Assembly (NCBI GenBank): GCA_011045995.1
Contig: DSBQ01000050.1
Location: forward strand, 1-64,000
Length of the DNA: 64,000 bases
Reading direction: 5' to 3'
From: Methanoculleus sp.
GTDB lineage: Archaea > Halobacteriota > Methanomicrobia > Methanomicrobiales > Methanomicrobiaceae
The notes under the pieces were generated by a model, which searched no databases, had not been told where the DNA came from, and worked only from the letters and a program-made list of their open reading frames with translations. The position numbers were made by a program, and so were the translations under genes. The first letter of the stretch is position 1, and the number at the start of each line of letters is the position of its first letter. Shown one piece after another: positions 42,694-51,383 of the stretch.

Positions 42694-44880
42694 ATGGACA
42701 AAGTAGAAAAAAGGTTAGAATCCTTCTTAGAGAGTGATTCCATACTTTTTATTTTTGTCATTGGATTTACAACCCTTTTTTCCTTTGCCATCGTTACCGC
42801 CGGGCTTTTGAATGGCATTACCACCCTTCTGCCTCATCTATTTTATATTCCCGTTGTCTTTGCAGCGTACCGGTACCCGCGGGAGGGGATGATCCTCTCT
42901 GTATTGGTCAGTTCGCTCTATCTCGTCCTGGTGCCGCTGATCATGGGCCCTGTTCCCGATGTGATGATCAATGCCTATGGCCATTCTGTGGTGATCGTAG
43001 CCGTGGGGGTCATCGTCTCCGTCCTCTCTTTTCAGCTGAGCAGGGAAAAGGAGATGTATCTTGGTCTCCTTGATGACCAGAATGATCTGATTGCGATGAT
43101 CGCCGGTGACAGTACGTATAGCTTCGTCAACGCCGCCTACTGTCGGTACTTTGATGTTGAACCCGGCGATCTCATCGGCATGCCCTATCGTGAGCACTAT
43201 CCACCCGAGGAGAGCGCCCTTCTTGACGCGTTCTTCAGGAGCCTGAATCCCCAACGCCCGTCGGGGGTTCTCGAGCTCAGCGCCCGTGGTGCCGACGGTG
43301 CCACGCGTATGTTCCAGTGGAACGTGAGCGGTCACTTCGGCGAAAAGGGGGAGACCCTCTCGTATCTCAGCAGCGGGCGTGACATCACCTCCCTCCGTAA
43401 TATGGAGGAGGCGCTTCGTTCGTCAGAGGAGAAGTTCGGGGCCCTCTTCAGCCATGCACGGGACGGCATCCTCGTCAACGAGCTCCGGGATGACCTGACC
43501 CTTGGCCCCTTCTTCGAGATGAACCGGTATACGCTGGACCTCTTCGGCTATGAGCGGGATGAGATGAGCACGATGTCCCCCTTGGACCTTGTCGTGGAAG
43601 CGCCTGCATTCCTGTCCGAATGGCTCGGACAGGTGCAGGAGGGGACAGCACGGTCGTTCCGGGAGGAGGTCATGTGCCGGCGCCGGGACGGGTCGGAATT
43701 TCCTGCGGATGTGACAGCTGTCGCCTTTGAGCTGCACGGGAAAAGGGTCATCCTCTCCATTCTGCGTGATATGTCCCTGAGAAAGGAGGTTCAGGAGAAG
43801 ATCATCCGCTCCGAAGAGCTGTACAGAACGCTCTTTGAGAATACCGGAACGGCGATGCTGGTGGTGGATGACGACGGGACGATACGCAATGCGAACAACG
43901 AGGTCGAAAAGACGTTCGGGTACCGAAAGGAAGCGCTCCTCTCGGGAAGCATGCGGGTTGGCGATATTGTCGTTCCTGAAGAGCGGCACGGGACCATCGG
44001 CACCTTCAGCGCACAGGGGATGATTTCCGGAGGAAGCAGCGGGGAAATGCGGCTTATCGATGCATCCGGGATGTACCGGGACACGTTCTATACCATTGCC
44101 CGCATTCCGGGAACATCGCAGCGGATCCTCTCGATTGCCGACCAGACCGGGACCAGACAGGGGAGTCTTCTTCTTGCAGCGGTCAACGAGATCAACCAGG
44201 CGGTCGTCTATGAACGCGAGAGCAGTGTCCTTATAGACCGGGTATGCAAGGAATTTGCTGCGCTGAACGAATACTATGTGATTGCCGTCTCGCCTCTTGA
44301 AGAGGGCAGGCTCACCGCTCTCACCCCGTCCGTTTCCTCCCTGGAAGAGATGCACGCCTCGTACCTGTATGCCGGCGGAGGAGCGTACCGTGCCGCACGG
44401 AGCGGTCTGGTGGAATATGACGAATGGCCGGCGGCAGATGACGGCGGCGAACCGCCGCTCCAGGTGATCAACTTCCCGATGATCGCCGACGAGGAGATCA
44501 TCGGGGCGATCACCGCCTATCTGCGGCCGAGGGTCTCGATAACCGACCCGGAGATCGACACGCTGCAGGCGCTCGCCAACGACATCGGCTTTGCCATCCG
44601 GTCACGGCGGCTCGAGGAGGAGAAGCTTGAGGCCCTGGAGCAGATTGAGAAGAATATCGAGCAGCTCTCGATCATCAATGATCATATCCGAAATCCGCTC
44701 CAGGTGATCGTCGGGTATGCCGTCCTCGACGACTGGGAGCATACCGAAAAGGTGCTCGGCCAGGCTGAGGAGATCGACCGGATAATCAATCGCCTCGACC
44801 AGAGATGCCTGGAGTCCTCAAAAATACGGGAGTACCTGATCCGCCACTCCGGAATCCATTCGGGCGACCATCCCCGGTAA
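42694..44880 (+). CDS. Membrane PAS/GAF sensor with truncated kinase region
   Basis: The N-terminal 125 residues are the same multi-helix membrane module as in the kinase at 6052 (FYIPVVFAAYRYPREGM against FLIPIIFVANRYPERGI). Three PAS domains (about 130-235, 245-365, 375-490) and a GAF-like domain (about 490-625) follow. A histidine box INDHIRNPLQVIVGY (His664) lies 64 residues from the end, but there is no ATPase domain; no HATPase sequence occurs in any frame before the next gene. A TATA box (ATATATAAAA) about 25-30 bp before ATG 42694 suggests a leaderless message. It may be phosphorylated by another kinase or act through protein contacts. Confidence 0.87.
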   Translation: MDKVEKRLESFLESDSILFIFVIGFTTLFSFAIVTAGLLNGITTLLPHLFYIPVVFAAYRYPREGMILSVLVSSLYLVLVPLIMGPVPDVMINAYGHSVVIVAVGVIVSVLSFQLSREKEMYLGLLDDQNDLIAMIAGDSTYSFVNAAYCRYFDVEPGDLIGMPYREHYPPEESALLDAFFRSLNPQRPSGVLELSARGADGATRMFQWNVSGHFGEKGETLSYLSSGRDITSLRNMEEALRSSEEKFGALFSHARDGILVNELRDDLTLGPFFEMNRYTLDLFGYERDEMSTMSPLDLVVEAPAFLSEWLGQVQEGTARSFREEVMCRRRDGSEFPADVTAVAFELHGKRVILSILRDMSLRKEVQEKIIRSEELYRTLFENTGTAMLVVDDDGTIRNANNEVEKTFGYRKEALLSGSMRVGDIVVPEERHGTIGTFSAQGMISGGSSGEMRLIDASGMYRDTFYTIARIPGTSQRILSIADQTGTRQGSLLLAAVNEINQAVVYERESSVLIDRVCKEFAALNEYYVIAVSPLEEGRLTALTPSVSSLEEMHASYLYAGGGAYRAARSGLVEYDEWPAADDGGEPPLQVINFPMIADEEIIGAITAYLRPRVSITDPEIDTLQALANDIGFAIRSRRLEEEKLEALEQIEKNIEQLSIINDHIRNPLQVIVGYAVLDDWEHTEKVLGQAEEIDRIINRLDQRCLESSKIREYLIRHSGIHSGDHPR

Positions 44881-44898
44881 CCACCGCCGCTCTTCTGT

Positions 44899-45183
44899 TC
44901 AGGGGAGGTTGCCTTCCCCGAGAAACTCGTGTTGCCGTTCCTCGCTCATCTGGATGAGGAGGGCAAAGATGCCCCTCGTCTCCGCCGGGTCGATGTTCTT
45001 CTCCGCGGCATAGTCAAACGCACGGGAGAGGACGGCCTCTCTCTGGTGAGGATCGGTTACCGGCAGCCCTTCGTGGTGCTTGAACTCCGCCATCCGTGCG
45101 GCCAGTCTCTGGCGCTCGGCGATGAGGTCGATGATACGGCGGTCAAGGGATGCGATCTCGTCACGTAACGCCTCAAGTGTCAT
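44899..45183 (-). CDS. Chorismate mutase, AroQ type
   Basis: A 94-residue all-helical chorismate mutase that makes prephenate for phenylalanine and tyrosine. The N-terminal LRDEIASLDRRIIDLIAER helix, the RLAARMAEFK segment and the QREAVLSRAFDYA helix contain the expected Arg and Lys residues. ATG 45183 is preferred over an upstream GTG because it gives the standard N-terminus. The gene stands alone, convergent with the sensor at 42694 and divergent from the protease gene. Confidence 0.9.
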   Translation of the reverse strand: MTLEALRDEIASLDRRIIDLIAERQRLAARMAEFKHHEGLPVTDPHQREAVLSRAFDYAAEKNIDPAETRGIFALLIQMSEERQHEFLGEGNLP

Positions 45184-45306
45184 CACCACTGCTTATGCTC
45201 CCGGATTCATTAATCCTTTTGCCGCAGGGAGCCCTGCGTGTCCCGGCGGTAATGCAGGACCCGACCCTTGATAACCCTTCGGGGCAGAGTACTGAGAAGA
45301 TATCCT

Positions 45307-45963
45307 ATGCAAAAAATGCTCGACCTCATCAGGCCTGAAGAGCGAAAGGACCTGTTAATTGCGTGTGTGGCACTGTCGCTCGCCTTCACCCTCGTCTTTA
45401 TCCGTGGAGGCTGGACTCCGCTCTTTCTGGTTGTCGTCTTTGTAAGTTCGGCCGTCACCGTGGGGCTCGGCTTCATCCTCCATGAGCTGGCCCATAAGTT
45501 TACCGCCGTCAGGTTCGGGTACCGGGCGGCGTTTCGAAAGGACAATCAGATGTTGCTCGTCGCCGTTGCGCTCGCCGCCCTCGTGGGCGTGGTCTTTGCC
45601 GCCCCCGGGGCGACGATGATCTATGTGCCGCCCGGCCGGGAGATGACGAAGGAAGAGAACGGGAAGATATCGGTTGCAGGACCTGTTGTCAACCTCGTCC
45701 TCGGGGCGGTATTTCTGGTGGTCCTTCTTACAGGGGCCGCCTTTGCGCTCTGGCCGCTTATGGTGCTCGGCACGATGGGCCTCTCCGTGAACGGGATGAT
45801 CGCCTTCTTTAACCTGCTTCCGGTAAGCATTCTCGACGGGAGGAAAGTCATCGCCTGGTCGCCGGTGGTCTTTGCCGTTGTCATCGTCCTTGCGCTCGGG
45901 ATGATACTGCTCTCCCTTGATTTTGGGGGCAGTCTGTCGGTGCTTCAGTCGATGGTATCCTGA
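45307..45963 (+). CDS. Site-2-protease-like M50 membrane metalloprotease
   Basis: A 218-residue polytopic membrane protein with the zinc motif HELAH (His59, Glu60, His63) in FILHELAHKFTAVRFGYR, and the third-ligand region NLLPVSILDGRKV (Asp177). This is the minimal site-2 protease core, which cleaves substrates inside the membrane; many archaeal members are annotated as peptidase M50. No PDZ or CBS domain is attached. The start is set at ATG 45307, just before the first helix. The substrate is unknown. Confidence 0.9.
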   Translation: MQKMLDLIRPEERKDLLIACVALSLAFTLVFIRGGWTPLFLVVVFVSSAVTVGLGFILHELAHKFTAVRFGYRAAFRKDNQMLLVAVALAALVGVVFAAPGATMIYVPPGREMTKEENGKISVAGPVVNLVLGAVFLVVLLTGAAFALWPLMVLGTMGLSVNGMIAFFNLLPVSILDGRKVIAWSPVVFAVVIVLALGMILLSLDFGGSLSVLQSMVS

Positions 45964-46229
45964 ATAGCATCACCCTTTTTCAATTTTTTTCACCAATGCC
46001 CTCAGGTTCCCGCTGTGTCGGTCTGCAATGAGCGGTGGCGCTCTTTCCGGTGGAGGGGGCCGAACGGAAGGTCCATATCCCCTTCCTCTCCGGGAGTGAG
46101 GCGCCACTAAAAGGACAGCCGCGCTTACCCGCTCCTCCCTTAAGGCCGGAGGCCGATGTGAACATCGAATGGCAGGTGCAGCCTCCCTGAAAATGATCGG
46201 GTGGAAAAAAGGGGTGTAGCAGGAATGCG

Positions 46230-47342
46230 TCAGCGGCGCATGTTTGCACGGGAGAAGAGAAGAGCGGCACAGCATATGCCGATTGCAGCCATCATTTCCG
46301 GGAAAGGCGTCTGGGTCTGGTCCGGAGTGGGGGTATCGGTGGGGGTTTTTACCGGTGTCTGCGTCGGCACCGTCTCTGTCGGAGTTACGTTCAACGGCTC
46401 TTCGACCGTGATGTAGTCCTCCTTTGTTACCATTCCATGGGACGCATCTCCCGACCACACGCTCATCCTGACGGTATAGGTGCCCGGTTCGGTATAGGTG
46501 TGGACCGGGTCCCTCTCGACGGTTGCGTTGCCGATGGTGCCGTTGTTTTCACCGAAGTCCCAGGCCCAGGTGTCCGCCCCCGGGGCCGAGGAGTTGAACT
46601 GCACGGTAAGAGGGGTTGTGCCGTTCAGCGGTTCGGCGGTGAAGTCCGGCGGGGTCGTAACGGGAATGGCGGGAGGTATCCCCCCGACGATGATGAAGTC
46701 CTCTTTTATCACCACATCCTCACGCCCGCCGGTTCCCCGGATGGAGAGGGAGACGGTATAGGTACCCGGGAAAGTGTAGGTGTGGACGGGGTTGGAGACG
46801 TCGGTGCGCTCGCCGGGGAGGAGGGAAGCGTCCCCGAAGTCCCACAGCCACTCGTTTGCCCACCCGTTCCTCACGTCTGCGGCGTTTGTGCCGCGAAAAG
46901 AGACTTTCAGGGGGGACGGACCGGAGACCGGTGTTGCGGCAAAGTCTGCACGGTTCACCGCCCCCGGTTCGGTGGAGGAGGGGGTGATCCCGCCGGCGGT
47001 GACGACGATGTACGCCTCCTTCTTCTCTGTCCCCAGGTATGTATTGCCGGCATAGGCGGTCAGGCTGACCGTGTAGACGCCGGTGTCGGTGTAGGTATGG
47101 ACCGGCACCTCCTTATCCGCTGTCGAGCCCCTGATGCCGGAGCCGTCGCCGAAGGTCCAGTCCCAGGTGTCGGCGCCTGTGGCGTAGGCGGAGAAGGTGA
47201 CCTCCAGCGGGGGCGGTCCGGTGACCGGGATTGCAGCAAAGTCAACGGCAACCTCCCCGTCCGACGCCAGGGCGGGGAAGGCGCACATGCAGGCCAGAAG
47301 CAGTGCTGCACTGCAGCACAGGATGGTGATTCGTCGGGTCAT
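46230..47342 (-). CDS. Secreted PKD-domain surface protein
   Basis: A signal peptide (TILCCSAALLLACMCAFPAL) is followed by three PKD domains (about 30-120, 130-225, 235-325) with the typical WDFGD and HTYT-x-GTYTV motifs, a Thr/Pro stalk, and a C-terminal hydrophobic helix (after TPFPEMM) ending RANMRR. This is the layout of anchored archaeal cell-surface proteins. PKD domains mediate protein or polysaccharide contacts. A GGAG site 10-12 bp before ATG 47342 supports the start. The gene lies head to tail after another surface-protein gene. Confidence 0.88.
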   Translation of the reverse strand: MTRRITILCCSAALLLACMCAFPALASDGEVAVDFAAIPVTGPPPLEVTFSAYATGADTWDWTFGDGSGIRGSTADKEVPVHTYTDTGVYTVSLTAYAGNTYLGTEKKEAYIVVTAGGITPSSTEPGAVNRADFAATPVSGPSPLKVSFRGTNAADVRNGWANEWLWDFGDASLLPGERTDVSNPVHTYTFPGTYTVSLSIRGTGGREDVVIKEDFIIVGGIPPAIPVTTPPDFTAEPLNGTTPLTVQFNSSAPGADTWAWDFGENNGTIGNATVERDPVHTYTEPGTYTVRMSVWSGDASHGMVTKEDYITVEEPLNVTPTETVPTQTPVKTPTDTPTPDQTQTPFPEMMAAIGICCAALLFSRANMRR

Positions 47343-47630
47343 CGCGTTCTCACTCCTCGATGATGCTTCGTTCTACCTGCGGGGATATGTAGCTTGCCTT
47401 CATGGTGAGGAGGGACAGAAATGGCCGGAGAATCTGGCGGGAGATCAGAGATCACCGTTACGGGGAAGGTGCGAAGGGAAGGGTGTGCCGTGCGCCGATG
47501 ATGGTAAGGTGGCACGTGCGAAGATCATAAAAAATACATGGACCTGCACGGTATCCGGGAAAGATCTTACATGGGCAGCGGAGAGGGGAAAATGGGACAG
47601 GTGCCCTGCCCGAAAAAACGGTGGTATGAA

Positions 47631-49778
47631 TTATTCACGCCGGCAGGCAAACCATGCGGCACAGGTGCCAAGTGCGGTTACGATGCCTGCCAGAGGTGCG
47701 GGTGCTTTGTGGGTCGGCGTCGTCTCCGGGACGGGGACCGTCACCGACGGGATGGGGGTAGCGGTCGATTCAGGGGTGGCGGTGGTGTTTGCTCCCGCGG
47801 GGGTATTCTCGGGAGCCGGTGTCGGGGTCTGCTCATCCACGCTGGACATGTTCTCTTCGATCACCTGTTTGAGTTCAGGCAGGTCACGGACGGAGGCCTT
47901 CTCGTCAAAGATGATCGCAAAGTAAGAAAAACCGGGGGTATAGGCCCGGTAATAGAGATAGGCCCCCTCCTTTTTCTCAAATATCGTCGGGAGGCGTTCC
48001 CACCCGTCATCGGTCAGGTGCACGAGGGCGACGTCCTCAGGGCCGTAACCGTAAGATCTGACCACCTGTTCAGGGATGCGGAAGCTCACGTAGGCTCCGA
48101 GCACATCATTCTTCATGATGCCTGCAAGGCTCATCTCGAGGTATTTCCAGACCGTCCCGGAAGGAGTGGTCTCATCCGGCGCTCCTCCCAAAGTGAGCAC
48201 CGATGCGGTCGTTTCTTCGGGGATAACATAGCCGAGAATCTCAATAGTTTTCACGGGATCGCTACTGAAGCTGAATGAGGCCAGTGTCGCGTTTCCGTCG
48301 GCGTCAGGCTCCGTGGAGGAGGCCCGATGGATCTCCGGTTCGGGAAGGCCGCTGGAGCCACTGTCGGAAAAGAGCGCCCCCCCGGTGACGCTGACCGTCT
48401 GTTCTTTGGTCACAGTAGCCGTCCCGTCGGTTGCGGTCATCCTGATGGTATACGTCCCGGCATCGGTATAGATCGTGGAGTCCGTCGTCCCGGTGCCGGT
48501 GTCACCGTTGCCGAAGTCCCATGTGACCCCTGTGGGGGTCACAATCGAGTGCACCGTCACGGTGACGCTGAGGGGGGCATCGCCCGAGGCGGGGGTGGAG
48601 GTGAAGGTTGGATTGAATACGGGGCGGATAACGTACACCGCGTTGTTGCTGTACCCTGTACCGATGAGCGGCATGGCCTGCGCATAGGAGATCGAGAGAG
48701 AGGCGAACAGATAGGCAGCATCGGTGGAGTCGGCAACGGGAGAGGTCTCCGGAGTTCCGCTGCTATCGGTCAGATACCGCAGGGAAGATGTGGTATTGGT
48801 GACATCCGACACGGCGTAGACCCCATGAACACTATTCCCGTTCATTACGATATCCACTCCGGGGAAGTAGGTGGTTGCCGAGACTCGTTCATCCACGAGG
48901 ATTGCTGCCCCCCATCCACTACCGGTCTTTTCCACGAGATACAGCCTGTCTCCGGCAATGCCGTCGGAACGCGCCGCCGTAAAGAGCACCCGGGCGTAGC
49001 CGTCATCTCCGACGGCGATGGCATTCTCCGTCCCGATGGCGGTTTCCCCCGCTCCGATGGTATAGGCCGTTTCTGCTTTCCAAGAGGATCCATCATACTC
49101 GATGACCATCAGCCGATCGGCGGCCGTGTCGTCGTAACTGACAACCAGACCTCCTCCCGTTGTTGGCGCAATGGAGGATACCGGACCTGCATTTGTCCCG
49201 ATGATTTCTGGTATGTCCGGGGTTGCCGTTCCCACATCATACCGTACATAGGTAAGCTCATCCGAAGAGGGATTTGTGAAGATAATATGGGCATCCCCGG
49301 ACTCGTCCAGCGTCATAGCCGTCCGGTAGCCGGGTTGATAGGCTATCCCGTTCATGGTATCGACTGTTACATTGGTCCAGCTTCCTCCTCCATTGGAGGC
49401 AAGGCCTACCTCGAGCGCTGAGGTGGTGTTGATAAAGTGGCTGACATAGACCTCATTCGTCGTCCCGTTGACGGCAATCGCAGGGCCGTATCCCAGGGTG
49501 GTGCCGGGTTCGGTGCTTCTGTCGGCTATCTCCACGACCGCGGATAAAACCCCTGGTGGCGTCTCATTTCTATACATGAGTTTCAGTTCATCGGCATTCT
49601 GTACAACTACATGCGCAAGACCGTCGGTTCCTGTACCGACTACTGACCAGTTCGTCGTCCCGGTATAGGCCTCGGTACTGGACCAGTTCGCATCATCGAC
49701 CGGGAGTCCGGCCGCCACCGCCGGCACCACCAGCAGCAGGACGAGGAGGATCCCCGGCAGTATCTGATAGTTCTTCAT
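47631..49778 (-). CDS. Secreted propeller-PKD-PGF-pre-PGF surface protein
   Basis: A 715-residue exported protein: signal peptide (ILPGILLVLLLVVPAVAAG), a beta-propeller-like region of repeated sequences (about 30-390), a PKD domain (about 395-475, WDFGNGDTGTG), then a PGF-pre-PGF domain (about 490-650) with VSFRIPEQVVRSYGYGPEDV and YLYYRAYTPGFSYFAIIF. A Thr/Pro stalk and a short C-terminal helix ending ACRRE follow. It is surface located. GGGGTGA just before ATG 49778 is a good ribosome site. Confidence 0.87.
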   Translation of the reverse strand: MKNYQILPGILLVLLLVVPAVAAGLPVDDANWSSTEAYTGTTNWSVVGTGTDGLAHVVVQNADELKLMYRNETPPGVLSAVVEIADRSTEPGTTLGYGPAIAVNGTTNEVYVSHFINTTSALEVGLASNGGGSWTNVTVDTMNGIAYQPGYRTAMTLDESGDAHIIFTNPSSDELTYVRYDVGTATPDIPEIIGTNAGPVSSIAPTTGGGLVVSYDDTAADRLMVIEYDGSSWKAETAYTIGAGETAIGTENAIAVGDDGYARVLFTAARSDGIAGDRLYLVEKTGSGWGAAILVDERVSATTYFPGVDIVMNGNSVHGVYAVSDVTNTTSSLRYLTDSSGTPETSPVADSTDAAYLFASLSISYAQAMPLIGTGYSNNAVYVIRPVFNPTFTSTPASGDAPLSVTVTVHSIVTPTGVTWDFGNGDTGTGTTDSTIYTDAGTYTIRMTATDGTATVTKEQTVSVTGGALFSDSGSSGLPEPEIHRASSTEPDADGNATLASFSFSSDPVKTIEILGYVIPEETTASVLTLGGAPDETTPSGTVWKYLEMSLAGIMKNDVLGAYVSFRIPEQVVRSYGYGPEDVALVHLTDDGWERLPTIFEKKEGAYLYYRAYTPGFSYFAIIFDEKASVRDLPELKQVIEENMSSVDEQTPTPAPENTPAGANTTATPESTATPIPSVTVPVPETTPTHKAPAPLAGIVTALGTCAAWFACRRE

Positions 49779-49918
49779 TCTTCATTCACCCCAAAAGACC
49801 CGCAGGTACTTAATAATAGGAGATTTTTACCATTCCTTATATCTCTTCCGAAAAACAGGGCAAATTAAAAAAATTATGGGTCATGCCGGTAGCATATTCT
49901 CGGATATTTCCTTTCTTT

Positions 49919-50410
49919 CTAGAGATAGCACTCCTGAATGGCGACGACCTCCGCCGAGTCGCGGGCGGCGGCGTACTCGCGCAGGGGTTCGGCGTTCACC
50001 TCCAAAAAGCGCATCCCCCAGCCGAAACGGGCGAGGATCTCCGTTGCCTGCTCCTCCTCGCCAAGAATCCATAGGGTGGCGGCAAGCGCCTCGACCGAGT
50101 TGAGCATGCAGGGGCGCCCGAAGTGACCCGGGTTTGCGGCGACGAGGAAGGGAAGCGCCCGCCGCAGCGGCCAGGTCCGCACCACGATATCGTCGAGCAC
50201 CTCCCATGAACAGTCCAGCACCGTGACGGACGGGACACCGCGGTCCGCCGGGGAGAGCGCATGATCTGCATTCGGGTCGAGAATAAGGCTTGATTTCGGG
50301 ATCTGTCTGAGAGAATCGACCACTTTGACGTACCCGAGGCGGCCGAGTTTTTTTACCGAGCACTTCTTCGGGTCGCAGGAATTGTCGCGGTAGGCAAGCA
50401 GGGGTATCAT
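49919..50410 (-). CDS. Tsr3/DUF367 rRNA aminocarboxypropyltransferase
   Basis: Tsr3 transfers the 3-amino-3-carboxypropyl group of SAM to a hypermodified uridine in the small ribosomal subunit RNA. The family N-terminus YRDNSCDPKKCSVKKLGRLG, the block LDCSWE, and the SAM-site run LVAANPGHFGRPCMLNSVEA are visible. The start is taken at ATG 50410 (163 residues), because the additional 12 upstream residues are not conserved in type and the gene is closely divergent from the next. Confidence 0.93.
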   Translation of the reverse strand: MIPLLAYRDNSCDPKKCSVKKLGRLGYVKVVDSLRQIPKSSLILDPNADHALSPADRGVPSVTVLDCSWEVLDDIVVRTWPLRRALPFLVAANPGHFGRPCMLNSVEALAATLWILGEEEQATEILARFGWGMRFLEVNAEPLREYAAARDSAEVVAIQECYL

Positions 50411-50445
50411 GAATCTTACATGGGATAAGAACAATAGCAATATCA

Positions 50446-51279
50446 ATGTATGTCCTTGTAAGCCCCTGCATATGCGATCCGTCCCTTCGTGCGGACGGGA
50501 TCACGCATGAAGAGGATCTCAGGGCCTTCCAGGCGGCGCTTGACCGCTGCAGTAGGTTCGGGGTGGAGGTCGTCCCCCTCCCCTGTCCGGAGACCATCTA
50601 TCTCGGCACACCCCGGCGCCCCGGCCCCTACCGCGGCCGGCTGGACACCCCGGGATTTGCCGCCGTCTGCGACGAGGCGGAGCGAAAGGTCCGCGACCTG
50701 ATTGCCCGGCGGGGCCCGCCCGTCTGCATCGTAGGCGTCAATTCATCGCCTGCCTGCGGGGTCGACCGCTGGTACGAGACCCATGAATTCCGGCGGGACG
50801 GCCGGGGGGCCTTTCTGGCACGGTTCCCGGACATTCCAGCAATCGATGTCATGGACTTTGCCCGGTACCGCGTCTACTTTGCCGCGCCGCTCTTTACCGC
50901 AGCAGAACGCGATTTCAACCGGCTGGTGGCAGGTCTCATCGAAGCCCACTGGTTCAGCGTGCACCTTCCGCAGGATACGGGGGACAGTTCGGCGGAACGG
51001 ATGGCGGATCATACCCGTGCCATCTATGACCACAATCTGGAGGCACTGGCCCAGGCCGACCTTATCGTCGCGGTGATCGACGGGGCGGACGCCGATTCGG
51101 GAACGGCCTGGGAGATGGGCTACGCCTCGGCGATGGGCATTCCGGTGATCGCACTACGGACGGACTTCCGCCACGCCGGGAGGCATGAACGGGTCAATCT
51201 CATGCTTGAGGAGTCGTCGGTTGTCACGGGATCAGCGGATCACCTGCCTTCTCTCATGAAAAGCCCGTTAACCATCTGA
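50446..51279 (+). CDS. Fusion of a TudS/DUF523-like domain and a nucleoside 2-deoxyribosyltransferase-like domain
   Basis: Residues 1-125 resemble DUF523/TudS proteins: cysteines at LVSPCIC (Cys8, Cys10), LPCPE (Cys47) and NSSPACG (Cys104) match the three positions that hold an Fe-S cluster in 2-thiouracil desulfurase. Residues about 140-277 look like the nucleoside 2-deoxyribosyltransferase fold: YFAAPLFTAAERDFN, a LIVAVIDGADADSGTAWEMG block with the likely catalytic Glu, and ASAMGIPVIAL. The combination suggests salvage or repair of thiolated nucleosides or bases. Function is inferred from domains alone. It is divergent from tsr3. Confidence 0.75.
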   Translation: MYVLVSPCICDPSLRADGITHEEDLRAFQAALDRCSRFGVEVVPLPCPETIYLGTPRRPGPYRGRLDTPGFAAVCDEAERKVRDLIARRGPPVCIVGVNSSPACGVDRWYETHEFRRDGRGAFLARFPDIPAIDVMDFARYRVYFAAPLFTAAERDFNRLVAGLIEAHWFSVHLPQDTGDSSAERMADHTRAIYDHNLEALAQADLIVAVIDGADADSGTAWEMGYASAMGIPVIALRTDFRHAGRHERVNLMLEESSVVTGSADHLPSLMKSPLTI

Positions 51280-51383
51280 TCAAAGGCAATGCCAATTATT
51301 ATCTGGATTACTGAGATAGTATTCTCTGAACAGGTTTCCGGGGAGCGGGTGCGCCCGCGCTTCCCGTGATCCCGGGGTGAGGC

